Translations under genes and position numbers: made by a program | The notes under the pieces: generated by a model | The model's database searches: none | What the model was told of the DNA's origin: nothing | The model's input: only the letters and a program-made list of their open reading frames with translations | Part shown: positions 56,204-64,000 of the stretch, one piece after another | How positions within the stretch are numbered: position 1 is the first letter of the stretch | How the letters are laid out: each line of letters starts with the position of its first letter | From: Flammula alnicola | Taxonomy: Eukaryota; Basidiomycota; Agaricomycetes; Agaricales; Strophariaceae | DNA: 64,000 bases | Reading direction: 5' to 3' | NCBI GenBank assembly: GCA_015499995.1 | Contig: JADNRV010000133.1 | Span: 1-64,000, forward strand

Positions 56204-57702
56204 ATGCCTGCTAAAGCACAAAATCCCGGATTCAAAACATGTCTTCACAACTGCCATCCAGAAAAAACACCCGCCGCATCAAGGAAGGCCGCAATTATAA
56301 GGAACCTTCCTATTTTTAACACGTACGTATAATTTTTATCTTTCATTTCGTTCTTTCTTATTGATTTTCTTTTCTTCCTCCAGGACCAGTAGGGGCCAGC
56401 ACAACCACAATCTTACCCACACGTGTGGAGAAGGTGCGAGCCGGTGTGTCGCCCAAACTGCAGAGAACCGCATCACCACCGATCGCGAATATGTGAAGTT
56501 CAGCGGACGTTTGGTCAAAGGATTGCAGCAAGGCTCCCAATTATCAGCCCTAACAATCGCACGGTACAAAGAGGCCTGGGGGAAATTATATCCGGGCACA
56601 GAACCCCCTATGACGACGGACGGATTTCCCGCAGACTTGGCATTCGACGACGACTATACTACTGAAGACATTCCGTGGCTCGAGCGATTTCTGGAACAGG
56701 GAGGGAAGCTGAAAGGTATTTTCCATTGGGCTTCGAATTCTAACTTCCTCACTCGTGCCTACAGTGACTGCTCGTCCATCTCGCGCTACGCCTATGGTGG
56801 ACGAGCATCGATCCCACTCTCGCTCTACGCCTATGGTGGACGAGCGTCGATCCCGCTCTCGCTCTACGCCTATGGTGGACGAGCGTCGATCCCGCTCTCG
56901 CTCTACGCCTATGGTGGACGAGCGTCGATCCCGCTCTCGCTCTACGCCTATGGTGGACGAGCGTCGATCCCGCTCTCGCTCTACGCCTATGGTGGACGAG
57001 CGTCGATCCCGCTCTCGCTCTACGCCTATGGTGGACGAGCGTCGATCCCGCTCTCGCTCTACGCCTATGGTGGACGAGCGTCGATCCCGCTCTCGCTCTA
57101 CGCCTATGGTGGACGAGCGTCGATCCCGCTCTCGCTCTACGCCTATGGTGGACGAGCGTCGATCCCGCTCTCGCTCTAAGCCTATGGTGGACGAGCGTCG
57201 ATCCCGCTCTCGCTCTATGCCTATGATGGACGAGGGTCCATCTCGCGACAAGCATACGGTAACTGGAGGTCCACCAAGTCACATGCTAAACAATATATCA
57301 ACCTCATGCGTCTCCCAATCCTCTTCCCTCCTCATCGCTGCCACCATCTTCGCCACCATCTTCATCGCATTCGGGATCAACGCCATCCTCCGCCCCCGAC
57401 ACGCCCTCAAGTTCTTCGAATTCGAAGCACCAGCCTCCGCGTCGGACGCAAAGCTCGTCAATAGCTTGATGGTCATCTACGGAGCGAGGGACGTCTTCGT
57501 GGGCCTGGCCATCTACTCCGCGGCGTACTTTGGAGAGCGCAAGTCGTTAGGCTGGATACTGATCGCTGGCAGTGGTGTGGCATTTGTGGATGGTGCTGTC
57601 TGTCGGGCGCAGGTAGGGAAGGGAGAATGGAATCACTGGAGCTATGCGCCGATTCTGACGGCGGTCGGGAGTGTGTTGCTCGGCATTTTGGATGCGGTGT
57701 AA
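56204..57702 (+). CDS. DUF4267-like membrane protein with a 39-bp minisatellite
   Basis: Three exons, 56204-56322, 56384-56715 and 56765-57702, give 462 aa. The C-terminal 130 residues have four hydrophobic segments and the features of the DUF4267 family (RPRHALKFFEFEAP, SLMVIYGARDVFVGLAIYSAAYFG, ALGW-like LGWILIAGSGVAFVDG, GEWNHWSYAPILTAVG). Before them is a tandem array of twelve 13-residue units (consensus STPMVDERRSRSR), and an N-terminal part of about 150 residues that I do not recognise. DUF4267 proteins are usually short (about 130-160 aa), so this is either a fusion or two adjacent genes joined by my splice choice. The intron ahead of the repeat (GTATTT...ACAG) puts the array in the RS frame. 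Function unknown. Confidence 0.65.
56789..57256 (+). repeat. 39-bp tandem minisatellite, about 12 units
   Basis: The unit is 39 bp and starts TCTACGCCTATGGTGGACGA. Nine central units appear identical; the first (CATCGATCCCACTC) and the last two (TCTAAGCC, TCTATGCC...GATGG) differ. As 39 is a multiple of three and contains no stop in five or more frames, it keeps several reading frames open. It lies inside the coding region of the gene at 56204. Confidence 0.95.
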
Positions 57703-58457
57703 GGACAACGAATCGTGACAGCGCACTAATATTTGAGGGCAGCACACTTCGCATTGCCAAGTGCGACAGCATTGCCTCTCTTCATTACCCGTTACGCAGT
57801 TGATACCTCGGAGGCTTATTAGCGATAAATTGGACTGATAGTAGTCTGCAACGTCAACGAGATATCAGGAGCTTTCAATTAATTTCAACTTCTGAGTTGA
57901 GCATTCGACGTCCATTTGCTGGGGCGTCTTCTTCCTCAGACTCGAGTTCAGCCTCATGTCACAAGTGTCTTTTCATAAGGAATATCAATAACTCGGATAA
58001 CTCAGTTTCCGGGTTCACAGTCAACTCGAGGTTTAACTGAGATAGGCGAAAACGCAAAAGGATGAGGTGGCTGGGAAGGCTGTAGCCTGTGGTGGAAAGT
58101 TCTGCGGCTACGACGGTGAAGAAGGTGAGTGAGTGATTTTCCATATCTTCATCTCACATCTATTCCCTTCAGGCGATCAAGAAGCGCAACACCCTTGTAA
58201 ATGAATCAGAACCGGAGGCCAAGGTCGATGACTGGCTGTGGATATAGAGGTAGGTCCCAGCGACGAAAAGAAGTTAAGTAGCATGACTATTCTGTCATAC
58301 ATACGAGGCCGCATCTAACTTTACGATAAAAAGAAGAAATCGTCGGACTCGAACACTAGGCGAGGTGACGACAAGCTTCAAGGGTAATACTTCAGATGAT
58401 CCTGCATGCACAACTGTAGTTAGTCCCCAGTCAACGGATATGGAGAAGAAACACGTA
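57703..58457. other. intergenic, convergent 3' regions
   Basis: About 750 bp between the DUF4267 gene (plus) and the APH-like gene (minus). No further gene supported. Confidence 0.5.
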
Positions 58458-59285
58458 CTACCAGGGGTCATTATATTTCCAAAGCTCCATTTCAACCTTC
58501 AGTGCATCCGGGTACGTCCCAAACACGGTATTCATGACGACTTTCCATTCAGGGTAGCCATCCTTGCCACTGGGAAAGTGCAAGTTCGTCCAGTCCCAAT
58601 AGTCCGGCATCCACGCGCAGCACTCCCAGTCAATTATTCCGGACAGCTTGTTGTTGCGATCCACGAGGAGATTGGTGGGGTGTATATCCCCGTGCGAGAG
58701 GACGATCTGATGGGGCGTCGAATGCAACTCTCTGGCTACGACCTTCAGGCGCTCTTGTTCCATGATATGCGACATGGATATCATGTAGTCGTGGAGGTCG
58801 CGCTCAGTAGAGAATGGACCGATACGGTTACTTTCAATCCGACCGGCGCGCAAGTTGCCTCCTCCCCAGCCGCTTATACGCGGCCCATCCTTTGGCTGTG
58901 GCACGGCACGCAGCTGGGCAAAGTTGGATTTGAGGTCTTCTGCAAAAGCCGCGAGCTGTTGTTCAGACATTTCTTCTAGCTTTCCCAACAAAGGTTCGCC
59001 ATCTAGTCGCGTCATGACTATGAATGCGCCGGATGGGACTGGGATGGCGTCGACGACGGAAGGTATTAGCATCGTCGTGTGTGCCTTTAGATATCGCATG
59101 ACATTTGCTTCTGCCATGAGGACGTTGTATCCAACCTTCGCATACAAGCCGAAAGGCAATCTAAAGCACTTTGGTGAGCCGTTAAAATCGTAGAGAAGAT
59201 CGCCAATCTTGATGAGAGTTTGGTATGCTCGAAGACGCAGGGCAGAGGGAAGGGAAAGCCAGAGACGGAGCAGTACGCGAGACAT
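58458..59285 (-). CDS. APH-like phosphotransferase (aminoglycoside/choline kinase fold)
   Basis: An intronless frame of 275 aa. The kinase core is visible: a nucleotide-binding N-lobe (FRLPFGLYAKVG, AEANVMRYLKAH), the hinge-like IVMTRLDGEPL, the catalytic HGDIHPTN (H198, D200, N205) and the metal-binding IIDWE (D219). This is the APH family fold, which transfers phosphate from ATP to small hydroxylated molecules. Fungal genomes contain many such genes with unknown substrates; resistance to antibiotics is not implied. The frame has a good ATG and no signal peptide, so a cytosolic enzyme is likely. The length is at the short end of the family, and it lacks the long C-terminal extension of some members. 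Confidence 0.88.
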   Translation of the reverse strand: MSRVLLRLWLSLPSALRLRAYQTLIKIGDLLYDFNGSPKCFRLPFGLYAKVGYNVLMAEANVMRYLKAHTTMLIPSVVDAIPVPSGAFIVMTRLDGEPLLGKLEEMSEQQLAAFAEDLKSNFAQLRAVPQPKDGPRISGWGGGNLRAGRIESNRIGPFSTERDLHDYMISMSHIMEQERLKVVARELHSTPHQIVLSHGDIHPTNLLVDRNNKLSGIIDWECCAWMPDYWDWTNLHFPSGKDGYPEWKVVMNTVFGTYPDALKVEMELWKYNDPW

Positions 59286-60200
59286 GACTACTCGAAATGT
59301 GGGACTGGAATTGCGGTGGGCCGAATGTCAGTCGACAGTCGTGTCGCGGTACCGGTGGTGTATGTAGCTGAAAGGAAAGCCTGGTCAAATTCAATACACA
59401 CAAGCTTCGAACAAGTAGAAACCAGCACTGTACCAGACAATTACGCACTGCAAGCACAAGAACTTCCACTCGATCGCGGTGAGCTGCACACTATGAAAAA
59501 GAGCGCAACGTCAACACAGTGTTGAAGATCAGTTGAACCGTTGCCAATGGTTGTTTCAATGTTTGTAGGTGTTGTAAGAGTTCTCCAAACGCGGTCACGT
59601 GTCCGCCACCCTAAGCGACTTCGAATCCGGATGTCAGTGTTGAAATTTGAAATTTCTGATCTACCACCGTGAAGCTCACCCAGATTACAAGCCGTTCAAA
59701 CAAAAGAAAAGGCGAGAACACAACGGCGCACGCCACAGTTGTTGTCGATATTCGTCAAGCTCCTGATTTTCACTCACTCGGAATACAATGCCGTTGCTCT
59801 CGGTTTGTTCCGTACAAGAATTTTATCAGCCCAGCTTTTATCTCCATTTTCCTAAGGGTCTGCATTGATATACATGCAAATATATGAAGCCCCTTGAAGG
59901 AGCCTTGGGCCTTGTGTTGCGCTCGAGTCATTGCTCAGTACGCGCCGCGTTGATCTATATTCATCAGCCTTGGAAATCTGGACAAACTAGCCGTTCTCGG
60001 TTAACTTTCTGCTTATCTCCTCACCTCGTGTTGCAATTCATTATTGTGCCCTGGGCTGATGTTTAAAAGCTTTCCGTGGACCCACACTGGCATTGATCTC
60101 CGTCTCGTCTTGTGCTGTGTCTGAGTCACTGCGTGTCAACGTTCTGTCTGTGGCCACTCGCAATACAAGCTGTCCAAAAAAGACGAAAAGCGCTGGTTCG
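59286..60200. other. intergenic, no gene recognised
   Basis: About 900 bp between the divergent APH-like gene and the 161-aa protein gene. Short frames only. Confidence 0.45.
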
Positions 60201-60210
60201 CATATATAAT
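60201..60210 (+). promoter_or_regulatory. TATA-like box of the 161-aa protein gene
   Basis: CATATATAAT lies about 140 bp before the ATG at 60349. Inference from sequence and position. Confidence 0.4.
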
Positions 60211-60348
60211 CGCATAAAGTTTCAGCGTAACTCCATCACAGATTTCCCTCGAAAACTAACCTTGCCATTACAAGTCTGAATCTATACAGGTATGACTTGA
60301 GGTCGAAACAGATTATTTGCCTGGAGACTAACGAGCAAGCACACAGAT

Positions 60349-60895
60349 ATGTCAACGACCTTGAGTGCGAACACGATCTACATCGTCGTCTATTTCCGCC
60401 CATCTCCGCCCGGCGATCCATTTCATTGGGGCCTGGTTCTGAAAACCCAAGACGCCCCGAATGGTCTGCTCTATCATGCATCTCTGCGGCCTGGCTGGAC
60501 GTTCCTAGTGGAAAATAAACCGTTCGAGTCCTCGTTCAGTAGTGTCATGGCTACTAAAATTGGTCAAGTCCCGCCCGGGACCACCTCCGTGCACTTCAAG
60601 ACGTTCCTCGACCAAGTGAGCGTGGGTTCTAACCAGTACGCCAGTGCCAATGACTGGGACTGCAAGTGCTGGGTGCGAGATGCAGTTCAACTCTTGCACA
60701 ACAAAGGTCCGCGGTGCCGGTGATTCCTTCTCTTAGATATACCTGGCTGATGTGGACATTCATACAGGTGGTATACGGTGCAACAACGTCGAGGCATTGT
60801 TGCAAGAGATATCCACTGCGGCACTGCCTTTGAAACCAGGAGTTGAGCGGGGCACGGGCAAGTATGGGATCAGAACCACAAACCTCAGCAAGTAG
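60349..60895 (+). CDS. uncharacterised 161-aa protein, possible papain-like/NlpC-like fold
   Basis: Two exons, 60349-60706 and 60768-60895, give 161 aa. The start ATG follows a splice-like ACACAG and sits in a good frame (MSTTLSANTIYIVVYF). Visible elements are HWGLVL, LYHASLRPGWTF, then NDWDCKCWVRDAVQLL and a C-terminal GIRC...SK. A conserved histidine after a strand and a cysteine at the start of a helix resemble the His and Cys of small NlpC/P60 or PPPDE-like hydrolases, but the order is reversed relative to most and I cannot name the family. The second exon and the intron occur again, perfectly, in inverted orientation at the right edge of the window. Confidence 0.72.
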
Positions 60896-61159
60896 TGCAG
60901 TTTCCGACCGCGATGTCTTCTGCGAGGTCTCTTCCACCCAGTCGTGTTTGTACAATATTTTCTGAATCCACAACAATTTATTTTTGCTCTTCTCCGAACC
61001 ATGTGCCAACTGTCAGAGAGTCGATGAGCGTACATATGATGTTCAGGAATGGTTATCGACGACCAAACCTCGTGCAACAATAGTTTTGCCCGCGGGTGTA
61101 CAACGAATCCGCTGGCACGTCCAGCAATGCGTCGTCCTTCTCTGTCACTTGCTCAATCT
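60734..61159 (+). repeat. inverted duplication, left arm (426 bp or more)
   Basis: This segment (end of the intron, exon 2 and 3' flank of the 161-aa gene) is identical, by base-by-base reading, to the reverse complement of 63575-64000. The right arm reaches the window end, so the true arm is longer. The inner boundary is sharp: after GCTCAATCT the two sides differ completely. The 2415 bp between the arms is unique plus a copy of the dispersed element. Confidence 0.95.
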
Positions 61160-61616
61160 CACTCGAAAAACTGAATTGACAAAAGTAGGTGGCGGGGAAG
61201 GCGGAAATAAATAAGCAAGAAATGTTGAAGAAATGACGGCGCAAGGCGGTTTTCCGGGTACCGGTGCGATGCTGAGAGGCGGCGAAGTTCCAAAATCCCC
61301 GCGAATGAAACAGCGGCAGCGATGACAATTCTTCCGGCAAACGCGAAGGCGGCGGCGCCCAAACGAAAGCAAGTCGGCAAAGGTCAACTCTTGAAGCTTG
61401 AAGCTTCACATGCACAGGCGACGCTCAGTAACCATCTCACCGCCAGCCTAAGTTCCAGCCCCCGCTGGCGTTTTCTTCCTTTCCACAGCTCAGCGCTCAT
61501 CATGGACCCCCACTCCACCCCGCCAGCACGTGGTCCTTCCCAAGACACCCCGTATATGCCTGGATATTTGCGAGCTGGCGTCAACACTGCTGATACCCAT
61601 TACCCACCTCCCACCA
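60896..61616. other. 3' flank and spacer, no gene recognised
   Basis: The first 264 bp belong to the left arm of the inverted duplication. The rest is spacer with a GGCGG-rich stretch. No gene supported. Confidence 0.45.
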
Positions 61617-63043
61617 CTCTGCTGAGCGCTAAATGCGCCTCCGTCCGCTCTGTGCAATCAAACATTTTCAAGACGTCGTTTATTCTCTGGGGCGAAGGAA
61701 TGAAAGGAAATCTAAGGTAATAACCGACAGTTAAAGCTGCTAGTCTTTGCAGGAGGATATGATGCAAGCCTGGTGGATGAGAAAAAAATAGCGTCAAGCA
61801 CGTTGATACTGCCCCCGGTGTGGTACTAGTAGTGAGCTTCGGCAGGCCCCTTGCTTAGATTAGATAGCATCGGTTAGATAGCATCGGCTTAGATAGCATA
61901 GGATCCATTCGTAGACTAGAGATCTCGTAGACTAGACCGGACCGCGCTGCGTGGCTGTGCAGCAGAAGCACAGCGCGACGCGTCCACGTACAGAATCAGA
62001 CACGACTCTTGCCTCGCTGCCATCGCGTGCATCTGCCCGAGCCAGATTGGACTGCTCCACCGGAGGCTCACGGCGTAAACCCGCTAGGCAGGCTCCTGAC
62101 AGCTGTCACTGAACCTATACTGAAGAAGCACACACGCCTATGTTGTCGGAAAGATTTACTCACCGCCAGAAATCGTTAAACAGTATCTATGACGAAGGTG
62201 AGAAATCACATTCTTGGATAACGAAAAGGATTGACACGCTGCTTTGCCAACACATTGTTCATGCCTTGATGGTCAAGCACCTAGGAGTCGCGCGGAGGTG
62301 ACCCGTAGCGTTGATGATTGACCGTGGGAAGACGGCAATCATCTGAGTCCCATTCACTTTAACTCCAAAATTCAAACGATTAAACAGACTTATCCTCGTA
62401 AATTTAAGGGCCCAGGTAAATTCAAGCGATTAAAGAGACTTATCCACCCATCTCTGAGCGATCTCTGGGCGCTAAAATCGAATCATGTTTGTCAGCCCGC
62501 AACATTTGAAGCCTCGTCAAGGTCACGGCCTACTATTAATAATCTGTCCCTGCCCCAACCACAGATGCCGCAAGAAAGCGCAGGTCCGTAAAGGCATCAC
62601 GATATCCACATCGCTCTTGTGTTACCTAGCTAACTTGTGTAATAATAAATAGAAAATAACCAACCTCTTTCCAAGCGATGCTCAGGTGGTTGAGCTGCGG
62701 GCACTTCAAGAGAGCCTCCGCAGTCATTCAATGATCTAGCATTGCAGAAGGAGAGAGAGGCGGCAAACCTCGGAACCTCGAAAGAATCATATCCAGCCTC
62801 CGTTTCAAGTCGTACCTCTCTGCCCAGAGGTGCGATGAGGCGAACGAGATGCGAGCGCGCGCTACAGCACTCCTCGCGCCTAGCCGAATCATGCCTTCGG
62901 AATTCATGGGCCCTTGAGTATGGCTGGCTTCAGAGCCAAGAATGGAGGGACCGTTCCAGAATTAGTATTAAGAACTCAGGATAGACGAAGGTTAAACACT
63001 TCTGAATTCATTAAGGATCTAGCTACTACGACTGTCCGTTATA
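61617..63043 (+). repeat. degenerate dispersed element, copy 2
   Basis: Inverted homologue of 36666-38903, about 0.8 kb shorter. It is interrupted at about 61816-62060 by the short dispersed repeat copy c and lacks the 640-bp block present in copy 1. The outer end is GACTGTCCGTTATA. Matching frames (QKEREAANLGTSKESYPAS) confirm the homology with the minus-strand frame at 37052-37249. Confidence 0.75.
61816..62060 (+). repeat. short dispersed repeat, copy c, inserted in copy 2 of the larger element
   Basis: Same family as 6235-6456. Comparison with copy 1 of the larger element (empty site ACTGCCCACGGAGGC near 38690-38705, reverse complement) shows that this block is an insertion. Ends read CCGGTG and CACCGG in the filled site. 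Confidence 0.75.
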
Positions 63044-63574
63044 TTCATCTGTTGAGGTCGGTAGTGTCGCTCTCAACCGATCTCAACTGCTCTCAACCGC
63101 GGGGGTGTTGACTGGGAATGAGAGCCCGAATGTAGTTGACCTATATGATCAACCTGTTCTAACCACACCCCTCTCTCTTTCCGGGGTGGCTGTGCACCAC
63201 CCTGCCACATCGCCAAGTTCCTGCGCACGCTACGCGTCCGCCTCCACTTCAACCACCCTTTCCCATCTCCACTTAGTCACTTCCAGAAGCGGCCTGCCTG
63301 GTCTCACGTGCCTGCATGCTCGTTCCTCCCTCTGCATGGGCCTTACGCCGTAAGGCATTGAGGCGTGACATGCATCAGCTTTCAAGTTGAGGCTTTGAGG
63401 ACGCAAACATACATACTACGTAGTCAAACTTGATGCTAGGATCGCCGAACGTGCGACGAGAGAGAGAGACAACTAGAGAAGGGGAGAGAGTGAGTCGGGT
63501 CGAGACGGGAACGAAACGAACGCGCAAGCATCAGCGGTGGTTGTTGAAACGTTGAAGGCGGAATGGATTATTAA
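63044..63574. other. spacer, no gene recognised
   Basis: About 530 bp between the dispersed element and the right arm of the inverted duplication, including a GAGAGAGAGA run near 63462. No gene supported. Confidence 0.45.
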
Positions 63575-64000
63575 AGATTGAGCAAGTGACAGAGAAGGAC
63601 GACGCATTGCTGGACGTGCCAGCGGATTCGTTGTACACCCGCGGGCAAAACTATTGTTGCACGAGGTTTGGTCGTCGATAACCATTCCTGAACATCATAT
63701 GTACGCTCATCGACTCTCTGACAGTTGGCACATGGTTCGGAGAAGAGCAAAAATAAATTGTTGTGGATTCAGAAAATATTGTACAAACACGACTGGGTGG
63801 AAGAGACCTCGCAGAAGACATCGCGGTCGGAAACTGCACTACTTGCTGAGGTTTGTGGTTCTGATCCCATACTTGCCCGTGCCCCGCTCAACTCCTGGTT
63901 TCAAAGGCAGTGCCGCAGTGGATATCTCTTGCAACAATGCCTCGACGTTGTTGCACCGTATACCACCTGTATGAATGTCCACATCAGCCAGGTATATCTA
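63575..64000 (-). repeat. inverted duplication, right arm (cut by window end)
   Basis: Perfect reverse complement of 60734-61159. It probably continues past 64000 and may contain the entire second copy of the 161-aa gene and its promoter. Confidence 0.95.
63839..64000 (-). CDS. partial second copy of the 161-aa protein gene
   Basis: On the minus strand, exon 2 is 63966-63839 (TAG at 63841-63839), and 63967-64000 is part of the intron. The encoded C-terminal residues are identical to the copy at 60349-60895. The first exon would lie outside the window, so whether the copy is whole is unknown. Confidence 0.7.

Noticed and set aside
56789..57256. Regular 39-bp repeats considered as a CRISPR-like array
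   Set aside because: Units are directly tandem with no spacers, are in a coding exon and the genome is eukaryotic.
56586..57282. Long minus-strand and alternative plus-strand frames over the 39-bp array
   Set aside because: They arise because the repeat length is a multiple of three. Only the RS frame continues into a known domain (DUF4267-like).
58365..58979. 204-codon plus-strand frame over the APH-like gene
   Set aside because: Antisense to the kinase, whose catalytic HGDIHPTN and IIDWE motifs fix the coding strand.

Overview
This window looks like nuclear DNA of a filamentous basidiomycete, most likely an Agaricomycete (mushroom or wood-decay type). This is inferred from the gene set and gene structure, not from a database match. 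Genes are split by many short GT-AG introns of about 45-70 bp. The families present are typical of that class: F-box proteins with Cys-pair motifs, a DUF6534-type membrane protein, an aryl-alcohol-oxidase-like GMC flavoenzyme, a DUF4267 protein, and a relic of a NACHT/NWD-type gene. I see no rRNA, convincing tRNA or CRISPR array.

Layout. 0-8 kb: weakly supported small genes, a short-chain dehydrogenase (2427-3288), a BAHD-like acyltransferase (4683-6232), then a 786-bp terminal-inverted-repeat (TIR) element (7305-8090). 8.1-14.1 kb: two convergent F-box paralogues with the same 12-exon architecture. 14.1-16.8 kb: a Mutator-like non-autonomous element with 222-bp TIRs and a 9-bp target duplication, then a NACHT-type relic. 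16.9-22.3 kb: a 20-exon ArAE/FUSC-type membrane transporter. 24-25.6 kb: a DUF6534-like membrane protein with many microexons. 27-32.6 kb: GDT1-type cation transporter, homeodomain-like protein, F-box/LRR-type protein and LSm6. 33.5-38.9 kb: an 1.1-kb TIR element, a small secreted Cys-rich protein and a degenerate repeat of about 2.2 kb. 39.3-41.6 kb: GMC oxidoreductase. 42.9-50 kb: a giant SH3-TBC Rab-GAP-like gene. 50-56 kb: repeat-rich DNA around a GFA/CENP-V-like gene. 56.2-57.7 kb: a DUF4267 gene carrying a 39-bp minisatellite. 58.5-64 kb: an APH-like kinase and a 161-aa protein gene whose 3' half is repeated in perfect inverted orientation at the right edge of the window.

The genes do not form an obvious single pathway. 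They are mostly housekeeping genes (LSm6, GDT1, TBC) mixed with accessory genes (GMC, SDR, acyltransferase, transporter, secreted protein) in a transposon-rich background. The SDR and acyltransferase are neighbours on the same strand and could serve a small secondary-metabolite step, but no core synthase is visible. The most notable structures are the F-box pair with its flanking transposons, the perfect inverted duplication at 60.7-64 kb, the inverted copies of an unclassified repeat (36.7-38.9 and 61.6-63.0 kb), and a TBC protein that appears to lack the catalytic glutamine.
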